Notes: generated by a model from the letters alone, not told the origin. Positions 1 through 8,605 are shown, counted from the stretch's first letter. The stretch is 64,000 nucleotides of DNA from Gp6-AA40 sp035492455 (GCA_035492455.1 DATJJE010000037.1:62001-126000), one strand, 5' to 3'. Translations and numbers: made by a program.

Positions 1-2
1 GA

Positions 3-1901
3 AGCTGGCAGTTGGCAGGTTGGGCGGTTTTGCTCCTGGCGGCCGCGCCCGATTTCTGGATGACGGGGCTGCGGCCGATGAGCGACATGCCTGGACTTGC
101 GCTGGCGGTGGCCGCTCAGGCGCTGATGCTGCGATCGCGGCTCACGGAAGGTGCGCTGATCGCAGGGATCGCCGCAGGCATACGCGTCCAGACCGCGGTG
201 CTTACGCTTCCGCTCCTCGTCTTCGTGCTGCTGTACCAGCCACGGAGGCAGCACTCCGTGTCTTCGTGGTTCGTGATCCTGTCATTCGTGGCCGGCTGTC
301 TGGCGTGGGGTATTCCGCTCATCATCGCCAGCGGTGGCGTCAACGCCTACATTGCGGCACTGCACACACAAGCAGCCGAAGACTTTTCCTGGGTGGACAT
401 GCTCTGGTCGAATCCCACGCCGCGGCACATCGCGGTCGGGCTCTATCAGGCGCTTGTGCTGCCATGGGCCTCGACGACGTTGGCGATGGCCGTCGGCACC
501 GCCGCAGCGATCGGCGCGTTCGTGACGCTCCTGCGCGAGTGGCGCGCGGCGGTGCTTTTGTGCATTGCCTTTGTGCCCTACTTCATCTTCCATCTGCTGT
601 TTCAGCAGCTCGATACGGTCCGCTACGCGCTTCCTATCGTCCTGCCGGTCGTCTGGCTGGCGGCGCGCAGTTTCGCAGTGGCCGGGCGCTTCGCTTCGGC
701 CATCGCCGCGCCGTTTGTCGCCGCCGCGCTCCTCGTTGCTGTTCCAGGCGGCGTGGCCTACAGCCGCGAGGCGCATCCCGCATTTCGCGCCATAGCGGAT
801 GCGGTCCAGCGCGCGCGCACCCAACCGCCGGCCGCCGTGTTCAGTCACTACGCCGTCCGGCGTCCGCTGCAGGCTGCGGACCTGGGGCGGCTGCACGTTG
901 TCGAGCCGCCAACCCAATACGAATGGCTCGGCCTGGTCAACTACTGGCGCCAGGGTGGAACCGCGCCGGTGTGGTTCTTCGCTGATGCTCGAAGAACCGA
1001 TCTCGCTCTCGTCGACCCACAGAGCCGAACCGATGTCACCCGCTATCGCTGGTCCGTCGAGGACCGGAGTGAGTTGAGCGGCACGCGGCCTCTGGGGGTG
1101 GATTGGTATCGCTTTGGTGTGCCCGGCTGGTTTGCGGGCCGCGGATGGTCGCTGACGCCCGAAACCGGCGGCCTCACGCAAGCGAACGGCGAAGGTCCGG
1201 ACCATAGGCCGATCGAGGCTTGGGTCCGTCGTCGCGGAGGGCTGTTTCACGCCGTCGTCGGCGCCCGGCACCTTGGTGATGCCGGCGCCGCTGATGCCGA
1301 GTTGACGCTCGCGGTCGATGGGCAGCAGATCGATCAGTGGCCGGTGAGGGTGAGCGAGCGCAACGTGCTGCGATTCATCCACATGCCGCAGGGCCTGCAC
1401 GGCGACGGTCCGTTTGCCACGCTCACGATTGCCTCGCGAAGCGTCGATCCAGGGCGTCCCGCACCCGTCGCAATCCGCCAGTTCGACATCCAACCCGCAT
1501 CACAGCTCGTTTACGGATTTGGAGAGGGGTGGCACGAAGCCGAATCCGTCGTCGAGACGGGACTTCATTGGCGCTGGACGAGCGAACGTTCGGTGCTGCA
1601 GATCGACGGCCCGCCACAGGCGGTGCGCATCACCATGCGCGGCGAATCGCCGCTGCGCTATTTCGACCGGCCGCCAACCGTCAAGGTAACCGCCGGCGGC
1701 GCGACCATCTCACAGCTTCGACCGTCTACAGATTTCGAGTGGTCGGTGACGGTTCCCGCCGACGCGATGACGAAGTCCGGCGGCGCAGTCGCGATCGAAA
1801 CCGATCGCGTTTACCTCCCCGGACAGGTTGAACACACGAGCGACGAGCGACATCTGGGGCTGCGCATCTTCGATCTTCGCCTCACTCCGGTGTTGCCTTG
1901 A
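3..1901 (+). CDS. GT-C type membrane glycosyltransferase-like protein, 5' truncated by the window
   Basis: The reading frame is open to the first base of the window (Ser-Trp-Gln-Leu precede the first possible TTG start at 12), so the true start is probably upstream. The first ~240 visible residues are hydrophobic helices with an SDMPGLALAVAA segment and an AGIAAGIRVQ loop like those of PMT/ArnT-type GT-C transferases. The remaining ~390 residues are a soluble, beta-rich, presumably periplasmic domain. The N-terminal DDx-type catalytic loop of GT-C enzymes would lie outside the window, so activity cannot be judged. The family assignment is moderate and the substrate unknown. It is followed by pal after 76 nt, where a separate promoter is likely. 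Confidence 0.6.
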   Translation, partial: SWQLAGWAVLLLAAAPDFWMTGLRPMSDMPGLALAVAAQALMLRSRLTEGALIAGIAAGIRVQTAVLTLPLLVFVLLYQPRRQHSVSSWFVILSFVAGCLAWGIPLIIASGGVNAYIAALHTQAAEDFSWVDMLWSNPTPRHIAVGLYQALVLPWASTTLAMAVGTAAAIGAFVTLLREWRAAVLLCIAFVPYFIFHLLFQQLDTVRYALPIVLPVVWLAARSFAVAGRFASAIAAPFVAAALLVAVPGGVAYSREAHPAFRAIADAVQRARTQPPAAVFSHYAVRRPLQAADLGRLHVVEPPTQYEWLGLVNYWRQGGTAPVWFFADARRTDLALVDPQSRTDVTRYRWSVEDRSELSGTRPLGVDWYRFGVPGWFAGRGWSLTPETGGLTQANGEGPDHRPIEAWVRRRGGLFHAVVGARHLGDAGAADAELTLAVDGQQIDQWPVRVSERNVLRFIHMPQGLHGDGPFATLTIASRSVDPGRPAPVAIRQFDIQPASQLVYGFGEGWHEAESVVETGLHWRWTSERSVLQIDGPPQAVRITMRGESPLRYFDRPPTVKVTAGGATISQLRPSTDFEWSVTVPADAMTKSGGAVAIETDRVYLPGQVEHTSDERHLGLRIFDLRLTPVLP

Positions 1902-1930
1902 TTGACAGTGTGGGATCCGGACGGTAAGCT
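1902..1930 (+). promoter_or_regulatory. Candidate sigma70-type promoter for pal
   Basis: A perfect TTGACA (1902-1907) is followed after 17 nt by TAAGCT (1925-1930), a weak -10 match. It lies directly after the stop of the upstream gene and about 48 nt before the pal start. Inferred from hexamers only. Confidence 0.4.
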
Positions 1931-1977
1931 CGTCGCGGCACTCTTAACGCAACAGAACGCTCAGGGAGATCGCCTCT

Positions 1978-2553
1978 ATGAGTTTGCGCCGTACGTCATT
2001 GACCGCCATCGTTCTCGTGATGGTGATTGTCATCTCAGGATGCGCGAAGAAAGTGCCGCCGCCGCCGCCGCCACCACCGGCTCCGCCGCCAGCGGCTGCG
2101 CCGCCGCCGCCGCCGCCACCGCCACCGCCGCCACCACCGGCACCAGCGCCGCCGCCGCGCCCGCTGACGGAAGACGAGATCTTCCAGCGGAAGACGCTCG
2201 AGCAGCTGAACGCGGAGCGGCCGCTTGGCGACATCGGCTTCGACTACGACATGTCGACGATTCGCGAGGATGCACGGCCGATCCTGCAGCGCAACGCCGA
2301 TTACATGCGGCGCTGGATGTCAATCAAGGTGACGATTGAAGGGCACGCCGATGCTCGCGGCACCAACGAGTACAACCTTGCGCTCGGCGAACGCCGCGGC
2401 GCGGCTGTGAAGGACTACCTGGTGAGTCTGGGGATCGCAGCGGATCGAATCCTCGCCATCAGTAAGGGTGAGGAGCAGCCGCTCTGCACGGAGATGACCG
2501 AGGCCTGCTACGCCATGAATCGGCGCGGGCACTTCATCATCACCGCGAAATAA
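1978..2553 (+). CDS. pal: Peptidoglycan-associated lipoprotein (Pal/OmpA family)
   Basis: A 191-residue lipoprotein. The signal peptide ends in a lipobox (VISGC, Cys about residue 21), so the mature protein should be anchored in the outer membrane. Residues ~25-60 are an extreme Pro/Ala linker encoded by CCG/CCA/GCG repeats. Residues ~80-191 form an OmpA-like peptidoglycan-binding domain with the usual GHADARGTNEYNLALGERR motif, the Asp/Arg pair that binds diaminopimelate. In the Tol-Pal system Pal ties the outer membrane to peptidoglycan; tolA/Q/R/B are not in this window. The start is supported by a GGGAGAT purine stretch upstream. The proline linker is longer and more uniform than in enterobacterial Pal. 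Confidence 0.9.
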   Translation: MSLRRTSLTAIVLVMVIVISGCAKKVPPPPPPPPAPPPAAAPPPPPPPPPPPPPAPAPPPRPLTEDEIFQRKTLEQLNAERPLGDIGFDYDMSTIREDARPILQRNADYMRRWMSIKVTIEGHADARGTNEYNLALGERRGAAVKDYLVSLGIAADRILAISKGEEQPLCTEMTEACYAMNRRGHFIITAK

Positions 2554-2572
2554 CCGCGAGACGGGCTGGACG

Positions 2573-2622
2573 GGCGGGATGGGGCTGGAAGGTCGCTTCC
2601 GGCCCTTCCTGCCTATCCCGCC
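2573..2622. terminator. Hairpin between convergent pal and pyrF
   Basis: GGCGGGAT (2573-2580) pairs with ATCCCGCC (2615-2622), and a nested GGAAG-GTCG-CTTCC hairpin sits at 2587-2600. It lies where pal (+) and pyrF (-) converge and runs into the last codons of pyrF. There is no T-tract, so it may act as a mutual, Rho-assisted stop. Inferred. Confidence 0.4.
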
Positions 2623-3335
2623 TTTCCGGCCATCAGTTCCTCAACGATTGCTGCCGCAGCTCCTCGAGGATCCGCTGCGGCGATAATCGGTCTTCCCACC
2701 ACGATATAAGTCGCACCCGCATGGATCGCCTCCGCTGGTCCCATCGTTCGCGACTGATCGTTCCGCTCAATACCAGCCGATGCGCCGCGGATGCCTGGCG
2801 TCACGATCTCGAAATCCGATCCGCACGCTTTGCGGATTTCCGCGGTTTCCTGCGCCGATGCGACAACCCCCTGCAAACCGGCCTGCTGCGTCATGCGTGC
2901 GAGAGCGAGCACCTGATCCAGCACAGGACGCTCGACGCCAATCGAGCGCAGCGCCTGCTGGTCCATGCTGGTGAGCACCGTGACACCGATCATCAACGGT
3001 GCCGGACGATTGAGCTTTGCTGACGTGTCACGAGCCGCGCGGGCAGCAGCCTGCATCATCGCCGTGCCGCCAGACGAATGGACGTTGATCATCCACGCTC
3101 CCGTAGCGACCGCCGCTTCGACCGCCTGCCCGACCGTGTTCGGGATGTCGTGATACTTCAGGTCGAGGAACACGCGCGCGCCTGCATCGGTGATGCGGCG
3201 TACGAGCGCGGGCCCTTCGCTTGTAAAGAGCCGGTTGCCGATCTTGAAACCGCCTGCCAGGCCGCGCAGCGCATCGACCAGCTGCATCGCGCGCTCGGCG
3301 CTTTCAACGTCGAGGGCGACTAGGAGCTTATCCAC
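2613..3335 (-). CDS. pyrF: Orotidine 5'-phosphate decarboxylase
   Basis: Decarboxylates OMP to UMP, the last step of de novo pyrimidine synthesis. The 240-residue product opens VDKLLVALDV, the usual PyrF beginning, from a GTG at 3335. Longer in-frame extensions are antisense-like arginine-rich sequence inside pyrD and were rejected. The catalytic loop DLKYHDIPNT (DxKxxD) is intact. The C-terminal phosphate-binding region reads TYIVVGRPIIAA. The start overlaps the pyrD stop by 16 nt, so translation is probably coupled in pyrK-pyrD-pyrF. Confidence 0.95.
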   Translation of the reverse strand: MDKLLVALDVESAERAMQLVDALRGLAGGFKIGNRLFTSEGPALVRRITDAGARVFLDLKYHDIPNTVGQAVEAAVATGAWMINVHSSGGTAMMQAAARAARDTSAKLNRPAPLMIGVTVLTSMDQQALRSIGVERPVLDQVLALARMTQQAGLQGVVASAQETAEIRKACGSDFEIVTPGIRGASAGIERNDQSRTMGPAEAIHAGATYIVVGRPIIAAADPRGAAAAIVEELMAGKAG

Positions 3336-4273
3336 TGTTTCTCGCGGGACGTCGTGTCGATCGTGGCGACCAAATCGCTGATGCGCGCGATGCTGTGGCG
3401 CTGCATGTAATCCGTGATGCCGGTGAGGAGCTTGCCCCAGATGAACGGGTCGACGAAGTTGGCGGTGCCGACCTGCACCGCGGATGCGCCGGCGATGATG
3501 AATTCGAGCACGTCGCGTGCGCTGGCGATGCCGCCCATGCCGATCACCGGAATCTTCACGGCGCGGCGGCATTCGTAGACCATCCGCACCGCGATCGGCC
3601 GAATCGCCGGGCCGCTGAGGCCGCCGACGATGTTCGAGAGCTTCGGGCGGCGTGTCTCGATGTCAATGGCCATCGCCAGAAAGGTGTTGACCAGCGAAAC
3701 CGCGTCGGCGCCGGCCTCTTCCGATGCGCGCGCGAACGAGGCGACGTCCGTGACGTTCGGCGTCAGCTTCGGGATAACTGGCAGTGGCGTCACTTTCTTC
3801 ACCGCACTCACCACGTCGAACGTGCCGTGAAGGCTGCAGCCGAACGTGATGCCGCCTTCCTTGATGTTCGGACAGGAGATGTTCAGCTCCAGTGCCGCAA
3901 CGCCTTCCGCATCGGACAGGATGCGAGCCAGCTCGACGTACTCGTCGAGGGTGCTGCCGCAGATATTGACGATGACGGTCGCGCGCAGCTGACGGAGTTC
4001 GGGAAGTTTCTCGCGAATGAAGCGGTGAACGCCGATCCCCTGGAGGCCGATAGCGTTGAGCATCCCCGACGGCGTTTCGACGATACGCTCGGGCGGGTGT
4101 CCCTCGCGTTCTTTCAGGAAAAGGCCTTTCACCGCGACGCCGCCGAGCGTGGAGAGGTCCACGGCATCGGCGTATTCGACACCGTAGCCGAAGCATCCGC
4201 TCGCGGCGATCAGCGGGTTCGCCAGCGTGAGCGCGCCGATCTGAACGGAGAGGTCAGTCCCAGACAATCTCAT
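3320..4273 (-). CDS. pyrD: Dihydroorotate dehydrogenase, class 1B catalytic subunit
   Basis: Oxidises dihydroorotate to orotate using FMN. The 317-residue TIM barrel starts at MRLSGTDLSVQIG (ATG 4273); 27 extra upstream codons are out of character and lie inside pyrK. The NISCPNIKEGG segment carries the Cys expected to be the catalytic base of class 1 enzymes, and the C-terminal GMGGIAS...GASAVQVGTA segments bind FMN phosphate. Partnering with PyrK, encoded immediately upstream with a 20-nt overlap, marks it as the NAD-linked 1B type rather than the quinone-linked class 2 enzyme. Confidence 0.95.
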   Translation of the reverse strand: MRLSGTDLSVQIGALTLANPLIAASGCFGYGVEYADAVDLSTLGGVAVKGLFLKEREGHPPERIVETPSGMLNAIGLQGIGVHRFIREKLPELRQLRATVIVNICGSTLDEYVELARILSDAEGVAALELNISCPNIKEGGITFGCSLHGTFDVVSAVKKVTPLPVIPKLTPNVTDVASFARASEEAGADAVSLVNTFLAMAIDIETRRPKLSNIVGGLSGPAIRPIAVRMVYECRRAVKIPVIGMGGIASARDVLEFIIAGASAVQVGTANFVDPFIWGKLLTGITDYMQRHSIARISDLVATIDTTSREKQWISS

Positions 4274-5078
4274 CCCCTCGAAACACAGGGCCCGCAATGC
4301 ACGACCGCACGTAGTGCGACCCTGTAGGCCGGGTTCTTTCGGACCCCGCGCCATCGCGCACAGGAATCACGCAGCTGTAGCAGCCCCCCATGCCGCACCC
4401 CATCGTACGTTCGACGGAGACCTGCGACGGCCGATTGAATCTGCCGGCGACGTGAGCAACGGCCTCGAGCATGGGCTCGGGACCACAGGCATAAATCATC
4501 GGTTCGGCGGCCGCTCGCTGAAGCTCGCGTTCGAGGGGAAGCGTGATACGGCCTTTGTCGCCGATCGATCCGTCTTCGGTCGAGAGGATCAGGCGAATGT
4601 CACGCGACTTGAACCAATCGAGATAGAAGAGCTCGGCTTCGCTGCGCGCGCCGTAGAAGAGCGTCGTCTTCACCCCGCGTGCGAGCAGAGCCTCGCCCAG
4701 CGTCGCAAACGGCGCCAGACCCACGCCGCCGGCAACCATCCAGGCCTCCGTCGGAGGCTTTACGGTCTCGAACGGTCGGCCGAGTGGTCCGAGACATGAA
4801 ATGGCGTCGCCCTCGACCGCGTCGTACAGAATCTTCGTCGTCACACCGACGCGCTTGCTGAGCAGCGTCAATCCCTCGACGCGGTTGTTCGACCGAAGCA
4901 CTTCGAAGACGGAGAATGGCCGACGCAGCAGAGGATCTCCGCCGCCTGCGGACTTCACCATCACGAACTGACCGGGCTGAGTGGCTTCGGCGATCTGTGG
5001 AGCTGCGAGGGCGATGACGTTGTAGTCGGCGGAGAGACGCGTGTTGCGGATCACGCGCGCCTCGACGTCCACGAGCAT
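4254..5078 (-). CDS. pyrK: Dihydroorotate dehydrogenase electron transfer subunit
   Basis: Passes electrons from the PyrD FMN to NAD+. The 274-residue protein has an N-terminal FAD-binding barrel with RRPFSV (RxxS type), a central NAD-binding domain with GGVGLAPF, and a C-terminal 2Fe-2S loop with Cys ligands in GCGMGGCYSC and a fourth Cys in YVRSCIAG. The start MLVDVEAR (ATG 5078) was chosen because longer frames enter antisense pyrR sequence. It is first in the leftward operon and only 63 nt from the divergent pyrR start. Confidence 0.95.
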   Translation of the reverse strand: MLVDVEARVIRNTRLSADYNVIALAAPQIAEATQPGQFVMVKSAGGGDPLLRRPFSVFEVLRSNNRVEGLTLLSKRVGVTTKILYDAVEGDAISCLGPLGRPFETVKPPTEAWMVAGGVGLAPFATLGEALLARGVKTTLFYGARSEAELFYLDWFKSRDIRLILSTEDGSIGDKGRITLPLERELQRAAAEPMIYACGPEPMLEAVAHVAGRFNRPSQVSVERTMGCGMGGCYSCVIPVRDGAGSERTRPTGSHYVRSCIAGPVFRGDEIVWD

Positions 5079-5088
5079 TGATAGTGGA

Positions 5089-5096
5089 GTATACTG
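5089..5096. promoter_or_regulatory. Palindromic AGTATACT, candidate shared -10 element of the divergent pyr operons
   Basis: The 8-bp perfect palindrome reads as TATACT on both strands (5090-5095 rightward, 5094-5089 leftward). It is central to the 63-bp gap between pyrK and pyrR. Used rightward it gives a leader of about 40 nt containing the PyrR-like hairpin; used leftward, transcription would start at or inside the pyrK start. No good -35 was found on either side. Confidence 0.35.
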
Positions 5097-5111
5097 TGAC
5101 AGCTCTTTAAC

Positions 5112-5129
5112 GCGGCCCTGAGAGACCGC
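5112..5129 (+). promoter_or_regulatory. Hairpin resembling a PyrR-binding loop before pyrR
   Basis: GCGG (5112-5115) and CCGC (5126-5129) close a loop CCCTGAGAGA. Its core CCNGNGAG agrees with the known PyrR RNA target (ARUCCNGNGAGGYU in Bacillus). The hairpin ends directly at the purine-rich ribosome site AAAGAGG (5130-5136). The position suggests translational repression by PyrR with UMP rather than transcription attenuation. Inferred from sequence match. Confidence 0.5.
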
Positions 5130-5141
5130 AAAGAGGTGAAC

Positions 5142-5699
5142 ATGCCTGACAGCAAGTCCGCGGTCGTCATGGACGCGGATCGCATCGCCCGCACCCTCAC
5201 CCGCATCGCCCACGAAATCGTCGAGCGCAACAAAGGTGTTGATGACCTCGCGCTTATTGGTGTGCGCACGCGCGGCGTCTACATCGCTCGTCGTCTCCGC
5301 AAGACACTCAAGGAAATCACCGGCGATGAAGTGCCGACTGGCGCGCTCGATATCACGCTCTACCGCGACGACCTGATGCGCCACGCGGTAGGGCCGCAGC
5401 CGGTTATTCGCCGCACTGAAATTCCGTTCTCCATCGACAACAAGAAGATTCTGCTCGTCGACGATGTGCTTTACACGGGTCGTACGACGAGGGCGGCGCT
5501 CGACGCGCTCATTGATTTCGGGCGGCCGAAGGGAATTCAGCTCATCGTGCTCGTCGATCGCGGTCATCGCGAGCTGCCGATCAAGGCTGACTACGTGGGC
5601 AAGAACCTGCCCACCAACCCGGAGGAAAGCGTTCAGGTACGGCTGCAGGAAGTCGACGGCAACGACGAAGTCGTGCTGCAGCAGGAGGCACTGGTATGA
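5142..5699 (+). CDS. pyrR: Bifunctional pyr operon regulator / uracil phosphoribosyltransferase
   Basis: In characterised species PyrR binds pyr mRNA in response to UMP/PRPP and has weak uracil phosphoribosyltransferase activity. The 185-residue product carries the PRPP loop ILLVDDVLYTGRT and the family segment SIDNKKILLVDD. ATG 5142 is preferred to an in-frame GTG at 5136 because AAAGAGG sits 5 nt before it. It heads pyrR-pyrB-pyrC-PRTase, with an ATGA overlap to pyrB. The loop-like hairpin just upstream suggests autoregulation. Confidence 0.93.
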   Translation: MPDSKSAVVMDADRIARTLTRIAHEIVERNKGVDDLALIGVRTRGVYIARRLRKTLKEITGDEVPTGALDITLYRDDLMRHAVGPQPVIRRTEIPFSIDNKKILLVDDVLYTGRTTRAALDALIDFGRPKGIQLIVLVDRGHRELPIKADYVGKNLPTNPEESVQVRLQEVDGNDEVVLQQEALV

Positions 5700-6676
5700 G
5701 CCCGACGGTTCACGACATCGAACAGCGGCCGGCAGTTACCTCGCTCCGCTCAAAAGATCTGCTCGGCATCTCCGACCTGACGCCCGATGAAATCAACCTG
5801 ATTCTCGACACCGCGGACGCCATGAAGGAGGTTGCCTCGCGGCCGATCAAGAAAGTCCCCGCCCTGCGCGGCAAGACGGTCGTGAATCTGTTCTTCGAGC
5901 CGAGCACGCGCACGAGGACGTCGTTCGAGATCGCCGAGAAGCGCCTCAGCGCCGACACGCTGAACATCGCCATCGCGACGTCGAGCGTGGTGAAAGGCGA
6001 GACGCTCGCAGACACTGCGATGAATCTCGAGGCGATGCGGCCGGACATGATCGTGCTGCGCCACTCGTCGTCAGGCGCGTGCCACCTGCTGTCGCGCATC
6101 TGCCGTTCGGCGATTATCAACGCCGGAGACGGCATGCACGAGCATCCGACCCAGGCTCTGCTGGACGCGTTCACCATCCGCGAACGAAAGAAGCAGCTCA
6201 AAGGACTGAAGGTCGCGATCATCGGCGACCTGCTGCACAGTCGCGTGCTGCGCTCGAACATCCTGCTGCTGACGAAGATGGGCGCGGACGTCTGGGTGTG
6301 TGGCCCGCCGACGCTGATGCCGACCGACATCCGCCGCTTCGGCGTCAATGCCACGAGCAACGTCGAACACGCGGTGCGCGACGCCGACGTGATCATGATG
6401 CTGCGCATCCAGCTCGAACGGATGGAAGGCGCCTACTTCCCGTCGCTGCGCGAGTACTTCAACGTGTTCGGCATGACCGAGGCGCGCATGCAGCTTGCCA
6501 AGCCCGACGTGATGATCATGCATCCGGGACCAATGAATCGCGGCGTCGAGATCGCGTCCGAGGTCGCGGATGGTCCGTACTCAGTGATTCTCGACCAGGT
6601 CGCCAATGGCGTTGCGGTGCGGATGGCGGTTCTCTACCTGCTGGCCGGCGGAGCGAAACATGAAGAGGCTGCTTAA
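5696..6676 (+). CDS. pyrB: Aspartate carbamoyltransferase catalytic subunit
   Basis: Condenses carbamoyl phosphate and aspartate, the committed pyrimidine step. The 326-residue protein contains the carbamoyl-phosphate motif FFEPSTRTRTSFE, HEHPTQALLDAFTI, and the aspartate-domain HPGPMNRGVEI. No pyrI regulatory chain follows, consistent with the PyrR-regulated class of operon. The ATG overlaps the pyrR stop (ATGA) and the 3' end overlaps pyrC by 17 nt, implying coupled translation. Confidence 0.95.
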   Translation: MSPTVHDIEQRPAVTSLRSKDLLGISDLTPDEINLILDTADAMKEVASRPIKKVPALRGKTVVNLFFEPSTRTRTSFEIAEKRLSADTLNIAIATSSVVKGETLADTAMNLEAMRPDMIVLRHSSSGACHLLSRICRSAIINAGDGMHEHPTQALLDAFTIRERKKQLKGLKVAIIGDLLHSRVLRSNILLLTKMGADVWVCGPPTLMPTDIRRFGVNATSNVEHAVRDADVIMMLRIQLERMEGAYFPSLREYFNVFGMTEARMQLAKPDVMIMHPGPMNRGVEIASEVADGPYSVILDQVANGVAVRMAVLYLLAGGAKHEEAA

Positions 6677-7967
6677 GGGAGGACGCGTCGTCGACCCGGC
6701 GAATGGCATCGATGGCGTGCGCGACATCCTCATCGACGGTGAACGCATCGCGCGCGTCGGCGCGGATCTTCCGGTGAACGGCGCGACGGTCACCGAGATT
6801 CCAGACGGCCTCATCGTCTGCCCCGGCTTCATCGACATGCACGTACACCTGCGCGAGCCAGGCCAGGAGCATAAGGAAACCGTGGCGACCGGCACCGCAG
6901 CAGCGGTGGCAGGTGGCTTTACGGCGGTCGCGTGCATGCCAAACACGAGCCCGGTCAACGACGATGCGAACGTCACGACCTACATCCTGGAGAAGGCGCG
7001 CGAAGCAAACCTGGCGCGCGTCTATCCGATTGGCGCGGTGTCGAAGGGCTCGAAGGGCGAGCTGCTCGCCGATATCGCGGACCTGCGCAAAGCCGGATGC
7101 GTCGCCATCACGGACGATGGGCATCCGACGAAGACGGCAATCCTGCTGCGGCGTGCGCTCGAATACGCAGCGATGTTTGGCATGCCGGTCATCGAGCATT
7201 GCGAAGATCCATCGCTCATGGGTGATGGCGTTGCGCACGAGGGCTACTACGCGGCTGCGCTCGGTCTGCGCGGCATTCCGGGCGCGGCGGAGGCGCTTGG
7301 CGCCGAGCGAGGCATGCTGCTCGCCGAGCTGACGGGATCGCACTTTCACGTCGCGCACATGAGTGCGCGGGCGTCGCTGCGCGCGGTGCGCAAAGCGAAG
7401 GAAGCCGGCATTCGAGTGACGTGCGAAGTCGCGCCGCATCACTTCACGCTCACTGACGAAGCGCTGTCTACGCCTATCGCCTACGATACCAACACGAAAA
7501 TGAATCCGCCGCTGCGCGAGGCCGCGGATCGCGATTCCATGGTGGAGGGAATCGCCGATGGGTCCGTCGATGCGATTGCGACGGATCACGCGCCGCATCA
7601 CTACGACGAGAAGAAGGTCGAATTCGATCGCGCGCCCTTCGGCATCGTCGGCCTCGAGACCGCGGTTCCGCTGACGCTCGATCGACTCGTGCACACCGGA
7701 CGCATCCGGCTGACGCGCATGGTCGAGCTGCTGTCGATGAATCCGGCGCGCATACTGAACGTCCCAGGCGGAACGCTGTCGGAAGGGGCGCCAGCAGACG
7801 TCACGATCATTGCGCCCGACCTGAAAGTAACGATCGAGGCCGCCAGGCTGCGGTCACGATCGAAGAACACGCCGTTTGACGGCTGGCAGCTGCGCGGTGG
7901 CATTGCCGCGACGATGGTTGGCGGGCGGCCGCTGTTTGTCAATTCGGAGACGAGGATATCGCTGTGA
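6660..7967 (+). CDS. pyrC: Dihydroorotase, class I
   Basis: Cyclises carbamoyl aspartate to dihydroorotate. The 435-residue amidohydrolase starts at MKRLLKGGRV (ATG 6660); 18 further in-frame codons upstream belong to the pyrB overlap. Metal and substrate motifs are visible: DMHVHLREPG, the GFTAVACMPNT strand, the HCED segment and the ATDHAPHH loop with the catalytic Asp. The length and motifs are typical of the type I enzymes found with pyrB in Gram-positive and acidobacterial operons. Confidence 0.95.
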   Translation: MKRLLKGGRVVDPANGIDGVRDILIDGERIARVGADLPVNGATVTEIPDGLIVCPGFIDMHVHLREPGQEHKETVATGTAAAVAGGFTAVACMPNTSPVNDDANVTTYILEKAREANLARVYPIGAVSKGSKGELLADIADLRKAGCVAITDDGHPTKTAILLRRALEYAAMFGMPVIEHCEDPSLMGDGVAHEGYYAAALGLRGIPGAAEALGAERGMLLAELTGSHFHVAHMSARASLRAVRKAKEAGIRVTCEVAPHHFTLTDEALSTPIAYDTNTKMNPPLREAADRDSMVEGIADGSVDAIATDHAPHHYDEKKVEFDRAPFGIVGLETAVPLTLDRLVHTGRIRLTRMVELLSMNPARILNVPGGTLSEGAPADVTIIAPDLKVTIEAARLRSRSKNTPFDGWQLRGGIAATMVGGRPLFVNSETRISL

Positions 7968-8602
7968 TGGCTACGCTGATGACCACAAGACAGGAAGAGA
8001 TCCGCGAAAAGGCGCTGAAGGACCTGCAGCAGTTTCAGGTGCTGATGCTCGACGGCCACTTCGATTTCGGCAACGGTTACCACGGCCGGCTGTATATGAA
8101 TCCGCATCGCCTGTTCCGTTATCCGTCGACGATCTGGCGATTCGCGCAGGATCTGATCGACGTCCTGCCCGCGTCGGTGCTCGACGCGACGGAAGTCGTT
8201 GCCGGTCCGGCCACTGGGGGCGCGCTGCTCGCGCACACGGTTGCGGGCCTGCTCGACAGCCGTCGGGACATCACTCGCACGCCGACGATGTTCGCGCCGT
8301 TCGTTGTGGATGCGTACCGGGGACCGGGACTGAGCCGGTTCTATCGGCAGCAGATCATCGGCAAGAACGTATTGATTGTGGACGACGTGCGGAACACGGG
8401 TCAGACGCTGTCGCGCTGCGCGACGATCGCGCGCTCCGTGGGCGGCAACGTGCTGGCGACAGCCGAGCTCTACGACCGCATGGAAGCAACCGTCGATGCG
8501 GGCGTGCCGAACGTCGCGCTCGCCGAATACAAGGCGCCGGAAAACTACCCGGCGGATCGCTGTCCGCTGTGCAAGGCAGGCGTACCGATCACGACGTTTT
8601 GA
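7967..8602 (+). CDS. PyrE-like phosphoribosyltransferase (second OPRT-family gene)
   Basis: A 211-residue type I phosphoribosyltransferase ending the pyrR-B-C operon. VLIVDDVRNTGQT is the PRPP loop, VAGPATGG matches the OPRT phosphate strand, and the C-terminal CPLCKAGVP resembles the CPMCAEGKP tail of the true PyrE at 15468. It lacks the FAER..GK..RRGF hood loop that carries catalytic Lys/Arg in OPRT. Operon position argues for a pyrimidine role (divergent OPRT or nucleobase salvage), while the presence of a canonical pyrE argues for another substrate. GTG 7964 is an alternative start; ATG 7967 shares one base with the pyrC stop. Confidence 0.8.
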   Translation: MATLMTTRQEEIREKALKDLQQFQVLMLDGHFDFGNGYHGRLYMNPHRLFRYPSTIWRFAQDLIDVLPASVLDATEVVAGPATGGALLAHTVAGLLDSRRDITRTPTMFAPFVVDAYRGPGLSRFYRQQIIGKNVLIVDDVRNTGQTLSRCATIARSVGGNVLATAELYDRMEATVDAGVPNVALAEYKAPENYPADRCPLCKAGVPITTF

Positions 8603-8605
8603 TTC

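Noticed and set aside
282..1493. Long minus-strand open frame of 403 codons
   Set aside because: Antisense to the GT-C protein; Arg/Asp/His-rich, without family motifs; typical high-GC shadow.
2055..2160. CCG/CCA repeat as a separate repeat element
   Set aside because: It simply codes the proline linker of Pal in frame.
3395..4327. Plus-strand open frame of 310 codons
   Set aside because: Antisense to pyrD, whose catalytic motifs are intact; composition is shadow-like.
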